Positions 1-11,678 of a stretch of DNA of 64,000 nucleotides are shown here, piece after piece. The notes below the pieces were generated by a model. The model was not told the DNA's origin. It ran no database searches and was given only the letters and a program-made list of their open reading frames with translations. Origin of the DNA: Sphaerulina vaccinii (Eukaryota; Ascomycota; Dothideomycetes; Mycosphaerellales; Mycosphaerellaceae); the NCBI GenBank assembly GCA_022570795.1, contig JAKUDP010000004.1, forward strand, positions 682,001-746,000. Direction: 5' to 3'. The position numbers were made by a program, and so were the translations under genes. The stretch's first letter is position 1, and each line of letters opens with the position of its first letter.

Positions 1-831
1 CATTCAGCCCCATGCTGTCCTGACTGCTGAGCGTGCTGGACCGGAGCTTGACCCCAGCTGCAGTCTCACAGGTTGTGAAAGCTGTCATCAGGTGTGCAGA
101 ATAGAAGTGTTTCTCGAGGCTCACGGCCTTTGCTTGCTGACGAAGGACATCGTACTTGCGTGGAGACGGGGAGGTCTCAGGATATTTTCTGGGCTCCAGC
201 ATTGACCCGGCTCTTCTGAAATACTCATCGAGGCTGCCGTTCTGCCGGACTTCGTGTGGCCATTCTTTGCACCTCAGAACATCTGAGGTTGGACGCAGGA
301 AGACGCCGGCGTTCAATAGACTAGTGCCACCTAGACCTGTTTGACTATCAGCCTCATCCGAACAGGATGTTGATAGGGAGTATTGCCATTGCCAACGAAT
401 ACACTGCTTGCCTTCCCAATTATCCAGTGGTAGAGGCCAGTCTTGGAACCGAGATTGAGTGCGACGTTCCCGAGAAATGTCTTGATATGTCCTGTGAACT
501 TCAAGTTCCGTGTAGCTTCCTTTAGACTCTCCGGGTACTGTCCTGGCCATCTTTCAAGTCCTCTTTCCAGTACGCAGACACTTTGTTTTGGCGTCGCGCG
601 AGCCATTCGAGACGCTGCCACTCCCGCTCCGTACCCACTGCCGATGACAACGACATCGTATGAAGGTTTCAGTTGATCGAGGGATTTGCTCAATGTAGGT
701 GGTTCTTGTTGAAATGCATTCGCGCGAGGTTGCTTTGTACTCCAGAATAGGAGATGCTGGTGCAATGCCTTGCAGAGTAGACCAAAGACTCGAAGCGCCA
801 GGAGACATAGCTGGAGCGGCAGTTCTAACAT
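1..831 (-). CDS. GMC/cholesterol-oxidase-like FAD oxidoreductase (3' part outside window)
   Basis: The start is an ATG at 831, followed by a hydrophobic N-terminus and then the FAD-binding stretch YDVVVIGSGYGAGVAASR at about residues 55-72, a GxGxxG dinucleotide fold. The first exon runs 831-387. The frame then needs an intron at 337-386 that begins GC and ends AG, which restores the family motif GNGLGGTSLLNAGVF across the junction. The second exon (336-1) stays open to the window edge with conserved-looking sequence (MLEPRKYP, AGVKLRSST). About 260 residues are visible of a family whose members are usually over 600. The family oxidises alcohols or sterols using FAD; the substrate cannot be read here. 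An MFS pump lies divergently upstream. Family assignment is good; sub-family is inference. Confidence 0.85.
337..386 (-). other. GC-AG intron in the GMC oxidoreductase gene
   Basis: A 50-nt intron on the minus strand with donor GCAATA and acceptor ACAG. No GT donor nearby rebuilds the conserved GNGLGG motif, while the GC donor does so exactly. Retaining the intron gives a stop shortly after the junction. Confidence 0.75.
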
Positions 832-1685
832 GGTCGTTGGATTGATGCGATGAAAGGTTGATGGGACTCACAACCAGATCGCATAACGAAGGATATATCG
901 TGCACGAACGATGAGAAGGATTCTTGATCACCTTCATCGTACCAACAGCTCAGGTACACGCGATAGCACCATGTTGGGGTGATTCTGAATTATTGATAGG
1001 TCCAGCCGCATCAGGCATCCACCAGTCACTGGCGTCGTCGTCTCCTCATGGGCAGAGGCGATAACGGAAGCCAAAGGATCCACTTTTGACAGCAACGCGA
1101 TGGTGCAACCACTCACAACCCAGACGCTGCCTCGCAGTAGGACTTGCATCATGCGGCTAGGATTGCGGCTGAGATCTCTGCATGGCAACAGTCAAACAGT
1201 ATGCAGGATTGCTGAAGGAATTGGTGCCACGAACACAGTGGGGCGATGCATCCAGCCCGTGGGTGTGAACAAAGAGGATCGACGTCCGAAGATAGCTTTG
1301 CATTTGTATCTATGTGGCTGCATGATGATGCGTCAGCAGATGTCAAAGCGTGCCACTGTTGCACCGGAAAATTGACAGCTCATGTGGGGTCCACATGTGA
1401 AGTTCAGCTTGCCTCGCAGGATTGAAGCGCAAGAAAAGTGCGACTTATCATTCGCTGAACGGCAGTCGTGGTATTGCAATAGGATTGATGGATTCAACCA
1501 CTTTTCGGCAGAGACACTCACATATTCAATAGGCGTCCTCGGAATAGCCACTGCTCGATTCTATCGATGCAAAGCTCGCCCGACTGTATCTCAGCTGTAA
1601 GAGATTGCATGCTCCACGCAACTTTCGTGTTTTGGCCCATTCATTTATCGACGCGTATAACAATCATTCCAGGGATGAGCAGAAG
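832..1685. other. Divergent intergenic region, oxidoreductase / MFS pump
   Basis: An 850-bp shared upstream region of two divergent genes. Short overlapping open frames on both strands show no recognisable motif or codon pattern. I see no convincing gene; it should hold both promoters. Confidence 0.6.
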
Positions 1686-3448
1686 ATGTCCGGCATCACA
1701 CCTAGCAAGGATCCAGCATGCAAACCCCAGGATATGGATGTCGTTGACAGAATGGGGTCTGAGACAACCACGACTATTACACCAGCAGGAGAGAACAAGG
1801 ACGATACACCGACCCTCCACGGCTGGCGCCTGTATCTCGTCATGTCCGGAGTCTTCACTGGGCTCTTCGTCTCCATGCTCGACACCTCTATCGTGGCGGT
1901 AGCACTTCCCACTATTGCAAACGAATTCCAAAACTTCGCCGATTCCACTTGGGTCTTCACCGCGTATATGGTCACTTATATGGCGTTCGGGATTATCCTC
2001 GCACGCCTTTCTGACATATTCGGTCTGGCTTTTGTGGAGATTGTATCAATGGTGATCTTCATGGCATTCTCTCTAGCCTGCGCTCTAAGCAAGACAATGT
2101 TGCAACTGATCATCTTCCGCGCATTGCAAGGCATCGGAGGCAGTGGTCTCTTCAGTATGGCGACAGTCATTGGGGCAAAGGTCCTGCCAGCTGAGCAACT
2201 GGGAATGTTGGCGACGTACGTGGCGCTCACACAGACAGTATCTGTGATTCTTGGACCGATTCTTTCGGGTGCTATAACGAAGAGCCCCACAAGCAGGACC
2301 TGGCCTTGGATCTTCTATCTCAATTTGCCGCTTTGTGGGATCGCGCTCGTTGCTTTCTTGCTCTCGTGGCCAAGACGAACGAGCAGAGAACAAACCAGAC
2401 TTTCGCTGAGTGCTCTAGCGAGCGTAGACTTCTTCGGAAGTGGACTTTTACTGGCAGCATCGGTCCTTTTGATCTTCGCACTCCAGCAAGCTGGCACACG
2501 CGTCTACTCCTGGTCATCCGCGGCCACAGTTTCCAGCTTGACGATCTCTGGAGTCTCGTTTGTCATGTTCGTGGTTTGGCAGATACATCTCGTCACAAAG
2601 CCCACAGCGAAGATCCAGTAGGTGAAGCCAGAATTCTCGCTCCTGCATCACTGACGTCCTTCAGATACATCTTCCCAATCCATCTAGCAACAGAACGGGT
2701 CCTCGGCTCTGCCATACTCGTGACAGTTCTAAACGGTTTCGTCTGGTACATAGCCATAGTGAACCTTCCAGAGCGCTTTCAGATTGTCGGTGGCGACGGT
2801 CCAGTAGCTGCAGGTCTCCGTCTCCTCCCTCTGATGGGTTCTGCAGCAGCGGGAACAGTAGGCACAGGGGCATTGCTGAAGAAAGGCAATTTCACTGCGG
2901 TGACGACCATCCTAGGCTCCGCGTTCCAAGTGGTCGGATATGGTCTCATGACGACTCTCAGAAGCAAAGGCGGGATTCCAACACCGGTATATGGATACCA
3001 AGTCCTTCTGGGCATCGGCTTCGGAATGTCGATAGCCAGCACTATGATCCTCAGTGTGCTTCAATGCCTGACACGAATGGAGTACACAGCCGTAATGCAA
3101 GGCGCTCAGACGCAGTGCCGGACTCTGGGTGGGAGCATCGGGCTAGCCATCGCCACCATCATCTTCAACAACAAGATAATGTCGTCCACTCGAATTGACA
3201 CAACTCTAACGCCGGCGGAGCTAGAGGGGCTTTACAAATCGCCTCTGGTCATCTCTACACTCGCGCCAGCAAACCAAGCGATCGTTGCGGAGGTCTTCGC
3301 GGAAGCTTTTACGGCACAGATGCGGACGGCCATGTATGTAGCGATTGCGGCTTTTGTGGTGAGTTTTGCGATTGTTGAGCGTCACCCACCTCAGCTTCAG
3401 GCGCAGGCGTCAAAATCGGCTGTCGAGAAGGATGGAACTACAGTATAG
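1686..3448 (+). CDS. MFS transporter, DHA2 (14-TM) multidrug / toxin-efflux type
   Basis: Two exons, 1686-2617 and 2665-3448, joined across a 47-nt intron (donor GTAGGT, acceptor TTCAG), giving 571 aa. The frame opens upstream at a TTG (1605), but the first ATG is 1686, with A at -3. After a ~45-residue polar N-terminus come repeated membrane segments with the DHA2 signatures LDTSIVAVALPTIA in TM1, WVFTAYMVTYMAFG, RLSDIFG (motif A) and ALQGIGGSGLFSM. The length and the two-block membrane layout fit the 14-helix proton-antiporter class, which exports drugs or secondary metabolites across the plasma membrane. Neighbours are a flavin oxidase (divergent) and a LaeA-like methyltransferase, so metabolite export is plausible but unproven. 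Confidence 0.92.
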
Positions 3449-4635
3449 CACGAACGCGGTTAGCAGCTTGTCAAATGAATGATCTCCATACCTTAATTGG
3501 AGTCCTCAGGCCCCGAATGCAGATCGAGAGTCGAGCAACCTTGCTCCTGCAAACTCTTGGGTGTGACCATCCATTCAGTCCACAACTCAGCAACTCAGCA
3601 GCAGACGTCCTCGACCTTCCCGCATTGCTTGGACAATGGGCTTCCCCTCGACGCCATAGTCTAGGCTCTCAGGCGTGCCACACGCTGCAAGTAACGTCGG
3701 CCACCGTCTCGAACACACCAGCAAGGCCTTCGCGCGAAGCTGAGGGGTGTCTCGTTGGCCAACGCGCCGCTCGTGTAGTCTCGTCACTGCCTCGCGCCGT
3801 GCTCACGAGATAATGCTTGTGTGTCCTTCTCTTAAGGTCTTCTATAGTGGACGGCGTGTCATCTGTAGCAATCTGGAGGATCATGTTCGAGTAGCTGGAG
3901 TAGTGCCACAGAGGAATGAGCGGTGGAGAAACAAAACCTGGGATTTCTTGGCGGCGATTTTCCCGTCCTGCCAGCAACAACAGTGAACCCACTACCAATC
4001 ATACACTACACCTCATCGTCCTCTCATCTGCACAGACCTGGCCCGCTGGTGCCATATGCGCCCGCTGAGCCACATTTTCTACCTCATTTATACAGTCCCA
4101 GCCATTATCGCGATACCTTCTCGCTACCTCGAGATTACAGGCACATCAAGCAACAACCTTATCATAGGACACAGTATACGAGCTAAAAGCGAAAGATGTG
4201 CCGTCTTCGAGTGCCCGGGATAGCCATGAGAGCTCTCACTACGCTAGATCACTCTCAGGACGCTTTTAGGCTTCAAAGCATATATAGGCACTACTCCGCC
4301 ACTCTGCACTTATGGTAACATCTATTGGCACGCGCGGATTGACCACCAACTGCACGCGAAGTCCTATCTCTAGCACTACTCATTTGTTCTTGTGTCTGAG
4401 ATTAGGTGTGCGCACCTCACATTGCAAAAGTAAGTCGCTGTTGCCTGTCGCAGAGTCTGTTCGCATGTGTTTCACACCATGTTTTCAACCTGCTCTTTAG
4501 GAAACAGGGTTGTGATGAGCTGCGTCACAGCGAAGGTATGTATAAGTTTGACACGACAATAACATTTAGATCTGCCAGATCTGCCTCCATCTTCTGCAGA
4601 CGACATCTGTTCCTCTGCCACACAAAAGAAACACC
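3449..4635. other. Intergenic region upstream of the methyltransferase
   Basis: About 1.2 kb with only short, mutually overlapping open frames that lack family motifs. A TATA-like GCATATATAGG lies near 4277, roughly 360 bp before the next start. No gene is supported. Confidence 0.55.
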
Positions 4636-5511
4636 ATGGCTACCAACGGCGAGAAGCACGAGTCTATCGAGATCAATCTGGAGCAGCCTCAACACGAGCT
4701 GATCAAAACAGCTTTCGGCAGCATTGTAGCCGATTCGACGAACCTCACACAACCAGATTTTCGCGCCCTCGACGTTAACACCGGCAATGGCTACTGGCTG
4801 CACGACCTTCGTTCTCAGCTTCGATACCCAGACGAAGCTGATCTCGTAGGCACAGATGACCCGATCTTGGCACCTGAGCAGCGACCTTTCACCATACCAC
4901 ACAACATGCGCTTCTTGACGCAGGATCCTAACAGTGACTGGCCAGAAGACATCCACGGATATTTTGACCTCGTGCACAACAGAAAGGTGCTGGCATCGAG
5001 CGGAGGTTCTTTCGAACAAGCGGTAGACATCACAGCCCGCCTTCTGCGATTAGTCAAACCAGGCGGCTCGATCTTGCTGATTGACTGTTGCCTTGAGCCA
5101 TCAGCCATGGTACCGAACGACACGCCGAGTCGAAAGCTGTTTAAGTTGCTCGGTAATGCTTTTTCATCCTATGGAATGGAGGGCACTCTTGGCGGAGACT
5201 TGCCTGCTATCTTGGATGTTGCGAGCCATAAGTCGGGTGTGAGATTGATTGACGTAGGACTCAAGAAGAGCGAAAGCCGAATTGGAGAGGGCGCGGAAGG
5301 ACAATTGAGGGATCTGGGAGTCGCTTGGCTTGAGCAGCTGAAGGGTGAGAGAAGTGTGAGTCGCAGCAAGGCTGATCTCCATCGTCTTGATGAAGTGGTT
5401 GCAGAAGCTCTCCAAGAGGCAAAGAACCCAGGCTTTGATGTTACGTGGTACGCGACATGGGCGACTAGATCGGGAGGTGACACTGGAGGTGCAATTGAGA
5501 TGATGGCTTAG
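4636..5511 (+). CDS. LaeA-like class I SAM-dependent methyltransferase
   Basis: A single 291-aa exon starting in a strong context (ACACCATGG). The Rossmann-type core has a degenerate motif I, ALDVNTGNGYW near residue 44, an acidic VGTDDP loop, FDLVHNRKVLAS, and the post-core LVKPGGSILLID strand near residue 140. The polar N-terminus and this motif order resemble the fungal LaeA/umta family, whose members either methylate small molecules or act as global regulators of secondary metabolism. No nuclear localisation signal is evident. Its stop lies 16 bp from the stop of the convergent DUF3500 gene, so the two 3' UTRs must overlap. A small-molecule role is inferred only from the adjacent pump and oxidase. 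Confidence 0.85.
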   Translation: MATNGEKHESIEINLEQPQHELIKTAFGSIVADSTNLTQPDFRALDVNTGNGYWLHDLRSQLRYPDEADLVGTDDPILAPEQRPFTIPHNMRFLTQDPNSDWPEDIHGYFDLVHNRKVLASSGGSFEQAVDITARLLRLVKPGGSILLIDCCLEPSAMVPNDTPSRKLFKLLGNAFSSYGMEGTLGGDLPAILDVASHKSGVRLIDVGLKKSESRIGEGAEGQLRDLGVAWLEQLKGERSVSRSKADLHRLDEVVAEALQEAKNPGFDVTWYATWATRSGGDTGGAIEMMA

Positions 5512-5527
5512 GCTTTATATGCATGGT

Positions 5528-6874
5528 TTATTGTACACGGTCCTGCTCATCCCGCAATGCTTGGCCATAGTCACCAGCGTTGGGCATTCTGCAGATCGTA
5601 TGGGTATGAAACTTGGCGGGCTCGGTGTTGCTCAGGAAGACTCCAGAGTGGTGATCGAATTCCAAGATAATGACTGGACTTTGTATGCGGTAGTAGAATG
5701 CGTCATGGTCTCCGTAGCCTCCAATCCAGCTGAAGTATGTTTCTTCAAAGTGCTTCTTGATCTGCTGCTTCTGCTTCGATCTCGTTTCATCTGGGTAATA
5801 GAGCAAGAATTCGTCTGCGATCTCGAGCACGATATCTTGCTGCTCAGATGTCATGTCTGACACTTTAACACCCTCATATGGCACTGCACGATTGTCCCGG
5901 AATGCTCCACATAGATGTCGCTGGTCGTCCTGATTCCATCTGTCAACCTTCAAGTCACCAGTCTGCAACATTCCAGGATCCCGCATCAGCTTGTAAGTCT
6001 GAACCACTTGTTGCTGCTCATTTGGCAACGATTGCATCAGCTTCAAGCCCAGATCACCCTGCGTGTGGAGAATCTGAGTGCCTTTCCATGGACCATCATC
6101 GATCAAGTTCGGTTCAGCTCCAGTGAAATAAGGCGAGATCACGATCTGCGAGCCTTTGAGGAAAACATTGATGCAAAGATGGTGTCCATATATAGACCAG
6201 CCCCAGGCTTTATCAGTCGACGGCTCGCCGAAAAGGAGAAAGTTGTACGAGTACTTGTTCATAAGCCGTGGCACTTTGCACACTTCTCCCAAGAAGTGGT
6301 TGACACGCATTGCATCGATTGCCTTCTGGTAACCTTGCTTAGAGAACGTAGCCTCGAGGATGCTCAGAATGGACTGTGCAGTCTCTTCTGGGAGTTCTTC
6401 GAGTCGAAGACCGAAGGGACGTAGCAAGAATTCCGGATTCGACCAGCATCGCCATTGCTTCGCGTTCAGAGGATATCGGACTTTCTTGCTCTGCTCGGAA
6501 TCCAGTTTGCCGAGCGTGGCATTTGTGGCAACAACAATCTTGTCAATCGAAGCACCTTCAAAGTCTTCTTCCTTGAAAAGTCCTGGCCGTATAGTGCCTG
6601 TTCTTCACATCAGCAATGGTGCTGGACCTCAACTTTACTCATACATACCATCGGTCGTCACGCCTTTGAATGGCTCCTCTAGAAGATCCTCCCATGCTTT
6701 CGTAAGCTTGTAGAGCCAGGGTGGGTGCTGTGTCTTCTGGAAGGCTTCTGAGTACTCGTAGGGACTTTGTTGTGCAGAGATCGTAAAGCGAGGCGATGTT
6801 AGATCTGGCAAATGCTTTCTGAACTCTGATGCCAGCTCTTCATCAACATGTCCATTCGTGCCGTTCGTAGTCAT
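5528..6874 (-). CDS. DUF3500 family protein
   Basis: Exons 6874-6649 and 6597-5528, 431 aa, joined across a 51-nt intron (GTATGT...ACAG) at a glycine codon, giving TDGTIRPGLFKEED. The body shows DUF3500 hallmarks in order: MRVNHFLGEV, WGWSIYGHHLCINV, SPYFTGAEP, GDLGLKLMQSL, a basic KQQIKKHFEETYFSWIGG block, and a C-terminal IILEFDHH...HTHTICRMPN...DYGQALRDEQ with conserved His and acidic residues. The biochemical role of DUF3500 proteins is not established; the His-rich C-terminus suggests metal binding, which is inference. It is convergent with the methyltransferase and divergent from the 127-aa gene. Confidence 0.9.
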
Positions 6875-7396
6875 CTTGGCAGGACAGAGTTCAGTGATTC
6901 TTGGCTTTGATAGGTCTTTGCATCAAGTCCTGCACTTTGATGGCGAAGTAGGGCTTTGTATATCTTCTTAACGACTCCGGGACAGCTTGCCGCACCTGCC
7001 TCTCCACGTATTTGTCGTTGTCATCAGGTAAATGATGAAGTGAAGTCCGTTGCACGAGAGCTGGGTCGGGTTCTCCACACGGCAGACACTTCATGCGAGG
7101 TCGTCCGAGATGACGGACTTTGGACCGCGAACCAGACCTTCACCTCTTCCTCACCGAACACACCCAAACGTCCACTGTCCACCATGTCCTTGCTGGAGGC
7201 GTCGTGTCTAGACAACGGAAAGGATTTCCGTACCGTCGCAGATTGAGTAACCCGCCCACCGAGGACATTCCTGCCCATCGGCTTTAAGATCCTCGTGGCA
7301 TCTTCGCCTTTTGTTGTACCTATATCTCGCTTCTCAGTCCGGAAGACCCATATCGATCGCCAGGAATCATAGCCCAGTCAACACATCGAGATCATC
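6875..7396. other. Divergent promoter region, DUF3500 gene / 127-aa gene
   Basis: About 520 bp between two divergent starts. Minus-strand open frames here (for example 6891-7094) have no recognisable motif and are treated as chance. Confidence 0.55.
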
Positions 7397-7834
7397 ATGG
7401 CATTATCTGACGCTCCCAGAGGCCCTTACAAGCTGGTCACAGTAAACACTGCACCAGAGCGGGCCAAGCGTCTTGTTGGGCGAGTTGCCGAAGATCTCAA
7501 GGACAGATATGAGATCCAGCACATTCACAACTGCGAGAGTAAGATTCTCTCACTGTTTATTCAATGAAAAATAGTTACTGACGTATTGATAGCCATCGAA
7601 GAAGTAGAAGCTGCTGTTACGGAACACCAGCCCCAGGTGCTCTTCTGCGCCTCAATGTGGACCTCAGAACAAGCAGCAGAGATCCAAACTATTGCCAAAA
7701 GGGTCAAGCCGGATATTGCCACCTATGCCATTCCACACGGACTACAAGTCGAGAGAGGTCCAGACGCCATTGTTGAACATCTGGATAGCATGGTACCTCA
7801 AATTCTGAAGCTGCACTATGGGAAAAGCACATGA
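7397..7834 (+). CDS. Small conserved-looking protein of unknown function, 127 aa
   Basis: Exons 7397-7538 and 7593-7834 are joined across a 54-nt intron (GTAAGA donor, TTACTGAC branch site, GATAG acceptor), rebuilding HNCETIEEVEAAV. The start context is ATCATCATGG. The product is soluble with no signal peptide and alternates short strands and helices: YKLVTVNTAPERAKRLVGR, then QVLFCASMWTSEQAAEI, then KPDIATYAIPHGLQVERGP. This resembles a small alpha/beta fold. I do not recognise a family. The clean intron and phase-correct frame argue for a real gene. Confidence 0.75.
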
Positions 7835-8233
7835 AAAGTGCAGTAGTGCGATTTCGACGCCTTATGATATCAAGACATAGACTAGAGAGCTAGACCTATA
7901 GATGTGATCATATCGATGGTCCTGAATGAGGATGTTCTTTCAGTCACGCGTTCGAGTGTGGGATCGGTGAGTGGTGTATAGCGTACGGAAAGGACAAAAT
8001 GTCTCATAATGTCGTCCATTGTATTCTCATCCTGCTCACACGTTCTGAACCACAATCAGTTTCAACACAGCAGTCTATCATGGTATCATCGCAAGCAATC
8101 CCGCCATAACTCCGCCAGACTTCGCCAAGCCATATCGACAGCAAGCCGATCCCTCCCGAAAAACCAACCAGAACCAGGATACAAGTCATATTACATCTGG
8201 ACTCAGACGAACTCAGTGATGACATTGCCCTCA
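7835..8233. other. Convergent 3' intergenic region
   Basis: About 400 bp between the stops of the 127-aa gene and the arrestin-like gene. Nothing beyond UTR sequence is evident. Confidence 0.55.
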
Positions 8234-9617
8234 TCAGGATGAGTAATGTACTTGCAAAGGGAGCCGCAACTTAGTCATCGAGCCGGGATCATCGTCAAGC
8301 GTAATCGAAACATCGATGGTATGTCGCCTGCTCAGCAACGGTGACCAAAAGCCAGGAGTGAAATGTGGGTCAATGCTGACTGCGAATGGTATGTTGATAG
8401 AGTTGGTGGATATCTCCTCGGAATCATGGCCTTCTGGGAACGTTATCAATAGCAGTCACTAGCTGCGCTCGGGAAGTAGCTTACCATCGTCGCTCTCTGA
8501 GGACGAGTCGCGAATGTCCCAGGGCTCGAACGTGCCGGATTGTACTTGCAGATTGCTCTTCTCTTGCCTGATGATAGGAGTGCTGCTATTCCTGGAATTC
8601 ATTGCGTGCATAGCTGGTGTACCAGGTTCGCGCATTACGATTGTCGAAGTTCTCAACTGAGCCTTGATTGAGAACGTTCTCGGGCGTGGACGCGCATTCA
8701 CGGAATGTCTTCTTGCGAGCATGAGTAGTAGTTCAATATTGGTGCTGGCATGCCATGTCCCAGCAGACACTACCAAAGGAGCTGGTTCTTGACTGATGAT
8801 CCCGAGCCTGCTTATGGTTGTGCCTTTCTGTTGCAACTTGTTTGCACGAAGGACGTATTCTTCGGGATAATCCTCTACCGGAAACGGAACTGGTGTTGTG
8901 ATGGCCGGCATGTAGTGAAACCGCTTCGGTGACGACGAGATTATCTTCCTGTCTATAAGTGCTGAAGCGATAATGCTGTACGTGATGTTATAGTACGCAG
9001 TGGAGCCTGTCTTGAACGCGTCTGACCAATGCCGGCTGGCATGCTTAGAGTCAACAGTTGGTAGAAGTGGCTGACTGATAGCATTGCTGTTGGTCCGATA
9101 TGACGGCCGAGGGAGATCTTGCAAGCTGAACGCAAAAGGAACGTCGACGTCTGTGCGATCGTGGTTGTTTTGGCACTCGCATAGTGTATGAGAGAGGAAC
9201 TGGTTGTGTCAGCAGGCCACCCACAGTCCACGATGTAACGCACTCACAGTATGTGTTTCGTAGCTTGCATTCGAGCTCAGAGATTGACTGGCGTTATCAA
9301 TGATCTTAGTGTCGGTAGTCCCTAGATTTTGTCAGCAGCGTCGAACGTTTCCACAGCTCACACGCCTCACCAAGAACGACGATCTTGTAACGTAGTCCAG
9401 TCTGCGACTTCTTCGACGAAAATCGAGCTTTGCCGATGATTGTATCACGGCCCCGAAATGTCGGAGTTTCATTACGAGAAGAACAGCCAGCAGTATCACT
9501 TCTGATGCAGACATTGATGTCTACCTGGTGTTGTGATAGCCAGTGGGGCATTGTGGCTCTTGTGTTTACTTTTCTGCAAGTAGACATGCGATGTGTATTT
9601 TGTTGAAGAGAGCGCAT
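8234..9617 (-). CDS. Arrestin-like protein, four exons, 411 aa
   Basis: Exons 9617-9371, 9321-9248, 9199-8485 and 8433-8234; the introns are 49, 48 and 51 nt, each with a GT donor and AG acceptor and consistent phases, and the first two have GCTGAC branch sites. The product begins DINVCIRSD and has beta-rich arrestin-fold features: FRGRDTIIGKARFSS with YKIVVLG, then a VDVPFAFSLQDLPRPSY segment, TAYYNITYSIIA, and a C-terminal INIPFAVSIDPHFTPGFWS with LDDDPGSMTKLRLPLQV. Fungal arrestin-like proteins adapt ubiquitin ligases to plasma-membrane cargo; no PPxY motif is obvious here. Three in-frame ATGs are possible (9617, 9587, 9551); 9551 has the best context (CCACAATGCC) and sits just before the fold. 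The family call is by pattern and fairly confident. Confidence 0.75.
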
Positions 9618-11015
9618 AGCTTCGAGGGCTGATAGTACTATAATGAACTCAGATCAGCCTATCTCTGAGGACAACCTATCGCCAGGGATTGTGGCAGGTT
9701 GGAATGATCCTGCCGCAATGAGATGACTAGGTCGGCATCTATGTCTACTTGTCTCCAGCAGCATGCGGAACGTGCGGAGGGACCTAGGTCAGCGATAGGA
9801 TTCTACGCTGACCTGATTAGAGTATCACCTTTGCGGCCGCAACTTGTCGGAGGCGGAAGTGATAGATTTCATATCTTGGCTCCGCTCGTTGAAATTCGTA
9901 TATTAGCAAATGACTTTGCCGGGGTCAGTGAACCCAATGTTATCGCATTGCACGTCGCATATCGCAACAAGTCTTCGCCGCCGGGCGAGTTGAAAAGCAG
10001 GCCAGTGCTGTTCGACATATTAGCAGCTGGTCCCAAGCTGTCAGCACCACGAATCCTTCATATCGCCGCATACATCAGGTACGTCCTTCGATCAGCTGGC
10101 TTGTGCTTACGAGACGTCTCAAGCCCCTAGACCATACGTTACAAAGCTTGTGATTAGTGATTGACGTTCTGTATTATTTTACCTTACCGACAAACCATCA
10201 TTTAGGGCATCGGCGGAGACCATAGCGAGATGTAGAGTCATATTCCTGTAGGTTGGTCTTCTCTATGTGTGCTCATGATGCCTGCGGAGCGGTCTTCACC
10301 ATTTTGGCACCGTTCGTTGAGAAGCAACGTCGCCCGCACAGCACAGCACATGCATCTTCCCGACTTTGAGCACCATCTGACTGCTGCATTCGTAAGACCC
10401 ATCCTTTAGAGCAGATACCCTCGAGAACAGCAGCGCGGTGTTGTGGAGGTCACGGAGATCAGCTCCTCTGCAAGCTATAGTCAGTTTCCAGGGTACGTGA
10501 CATCTGTAGACCTGCGTGTTGATGTTCTGCCGTGATGTGAAGATGAAGGAGGTCGTGAAAAGGATGGAAGAGTGTTGGCCCGAAGAGGAAAGCGTGACTG
10601 ATTCCAACATAAGGATCTTGGCGGACGAAAACTAGCGCGAGAAGTGAATGCACCTCTGCCATTGGTTTGCTGCTTTACATGAACACCTCCGACTTTGAGC
10701 ATCACTATATCTTTCCGTCGAGCTTCAGACATCGCGGCCTCTCATGTCCATATACAGAAAACAAAACGTTCTTGGCAGCACCTCCTTTCACCTATCGACC
10801 ATACTCCTCGCCGATACGCCTAACACAGTGCATCCGAGACCGACACGAATGAGCTTTCCTCTCGATCCTGCACCAAGATGAGGAGTCTCCAACGAGGTCT
10901 CCTCACTCTATGATGTAGCTGTGTTGTTATGGCGTGCCGCGAGAGGATCTACCCACGCGCTTTTCGAAAGCTCGTTGCAAGAAAGCCATAACAGGTGTGG
11001 GCAAGGACGGGCGCG
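9618..11015. other. Long intergenic region without a supported gene
   Basis: About 1.4 kb. Open frames at 9723-10130 (+) and 10296-10735 (-, three overlapping frames) were inspected; none shows a known motif or a clear splice model. Two 13-nt identical stretches (TGCTCAAAGTCGG) occur on the minus strand near 10370 and 10700, possibly a small duplication. Confidence 0.45.
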
Positions 11016-11678
11016 TCAAGAGCGTGCAATCCATGGATATCTGCAACACAGGCCGTTTCTATGCGTCTGCTCATGCACTCGAGCCTTCTCTCCCAAGAGA
11101 TGCACCGCCTCATACACGAAGCCTGCAGAAGGAGGATCAAGCCCACTATTGTAAAGTCTGCAGTCGCTAAAAGCGTAGGTGCTCTGATCGAGGAGAGTAA
11201 CGCGAACAGGAGGCTGTGACAATATCATTCCTGATGCCAGATTCTTCCGCCATGGCTTGAGATATTTGACTGGTCTTGCTCTCGAGTCTTTCTTGTCGTA
11301 ACAGATGGTACGTACTATGCCCCCTTCTTGAAGACTGATCGTCATACACTTGACATGGAATCCTCTGAGCCGAGCCAGTTCCTTGAAGTATGGATTGATC
11401 ACCGAGTCTGAGGCGCATTTTGTGGGATCGGCTTCTAGCAAGAATTGTCGACGGAGTGCCGGAAAGAGGTGGGCTACGTTCAGGATGTCAGGATGCGCTC
11501 GTTGAACGTTGGCGAATTCAAGGACAGACAGGTGCTCAAGAATCTGACTGAGTAGCTCTGGAGTCCTGAACACGCGTCGCGAAGAACTCGCTTGTTGCTT
11601 TCCCTGTAAGTCTGCTGACTTGACCAGAGGTACGACCGAGCTGTAGTCCCATTCGCGCAGCCAATCTTGTAGCGACAT
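11016..11678 (-). CDS. F-box-like protein, 220 aa
   Basis: A single exon from ATG at 11678. Near residues 34-75 it carries an F-box-like helix bundle, VFRTPELLSQILEHL followed by EFANVQRAHPDILN and LFPALRRQFLLEAD, which matches the layout of the many short F-box-like proteins of plant-associated Dothideomycetes. The remainder (GFHVKCMTISLQEG, PPVRVTLLDQ) is beta-rich without repeats such as LRR or WD40. F-box proteins usually recruit substrates to SCF ubiquitin ligases through Skp1; whether this degenerate version binds Skp1 is not shown. Confidence 0.72.
   Translation of the reverse strand: MSLQDWLREWDYSSVVPLVKSADLQGKQQASSSRRVFRTPELLSQILEHLSVLEFANVQRAHPDILNVAHLFPALRRQFLLEADPTKCASDSVINPYFKELARLRGFHVKCMTISLQEGGIVRTICYDKKDSRARPVKYLKPWRKNLASGMILSQPPVRVTLLDQSTYAFSDCRLYNSGLDPPSAGFVYEAVHLLGEKARVHEQTHRNGLCCRYPWIARS

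Noticed and set aside
9723..10130. 135-codon plus-strand open frame
   Set aside because: No motif, no supporting splice or start context, and frames of this length arise by chance at this base composition.
10296..10735. Three overlapping minus-strand frames that look mildly protein-like
   Set aside because: No donor/acceptor pair joins them in a consistent phase and no family resemblance was seen.
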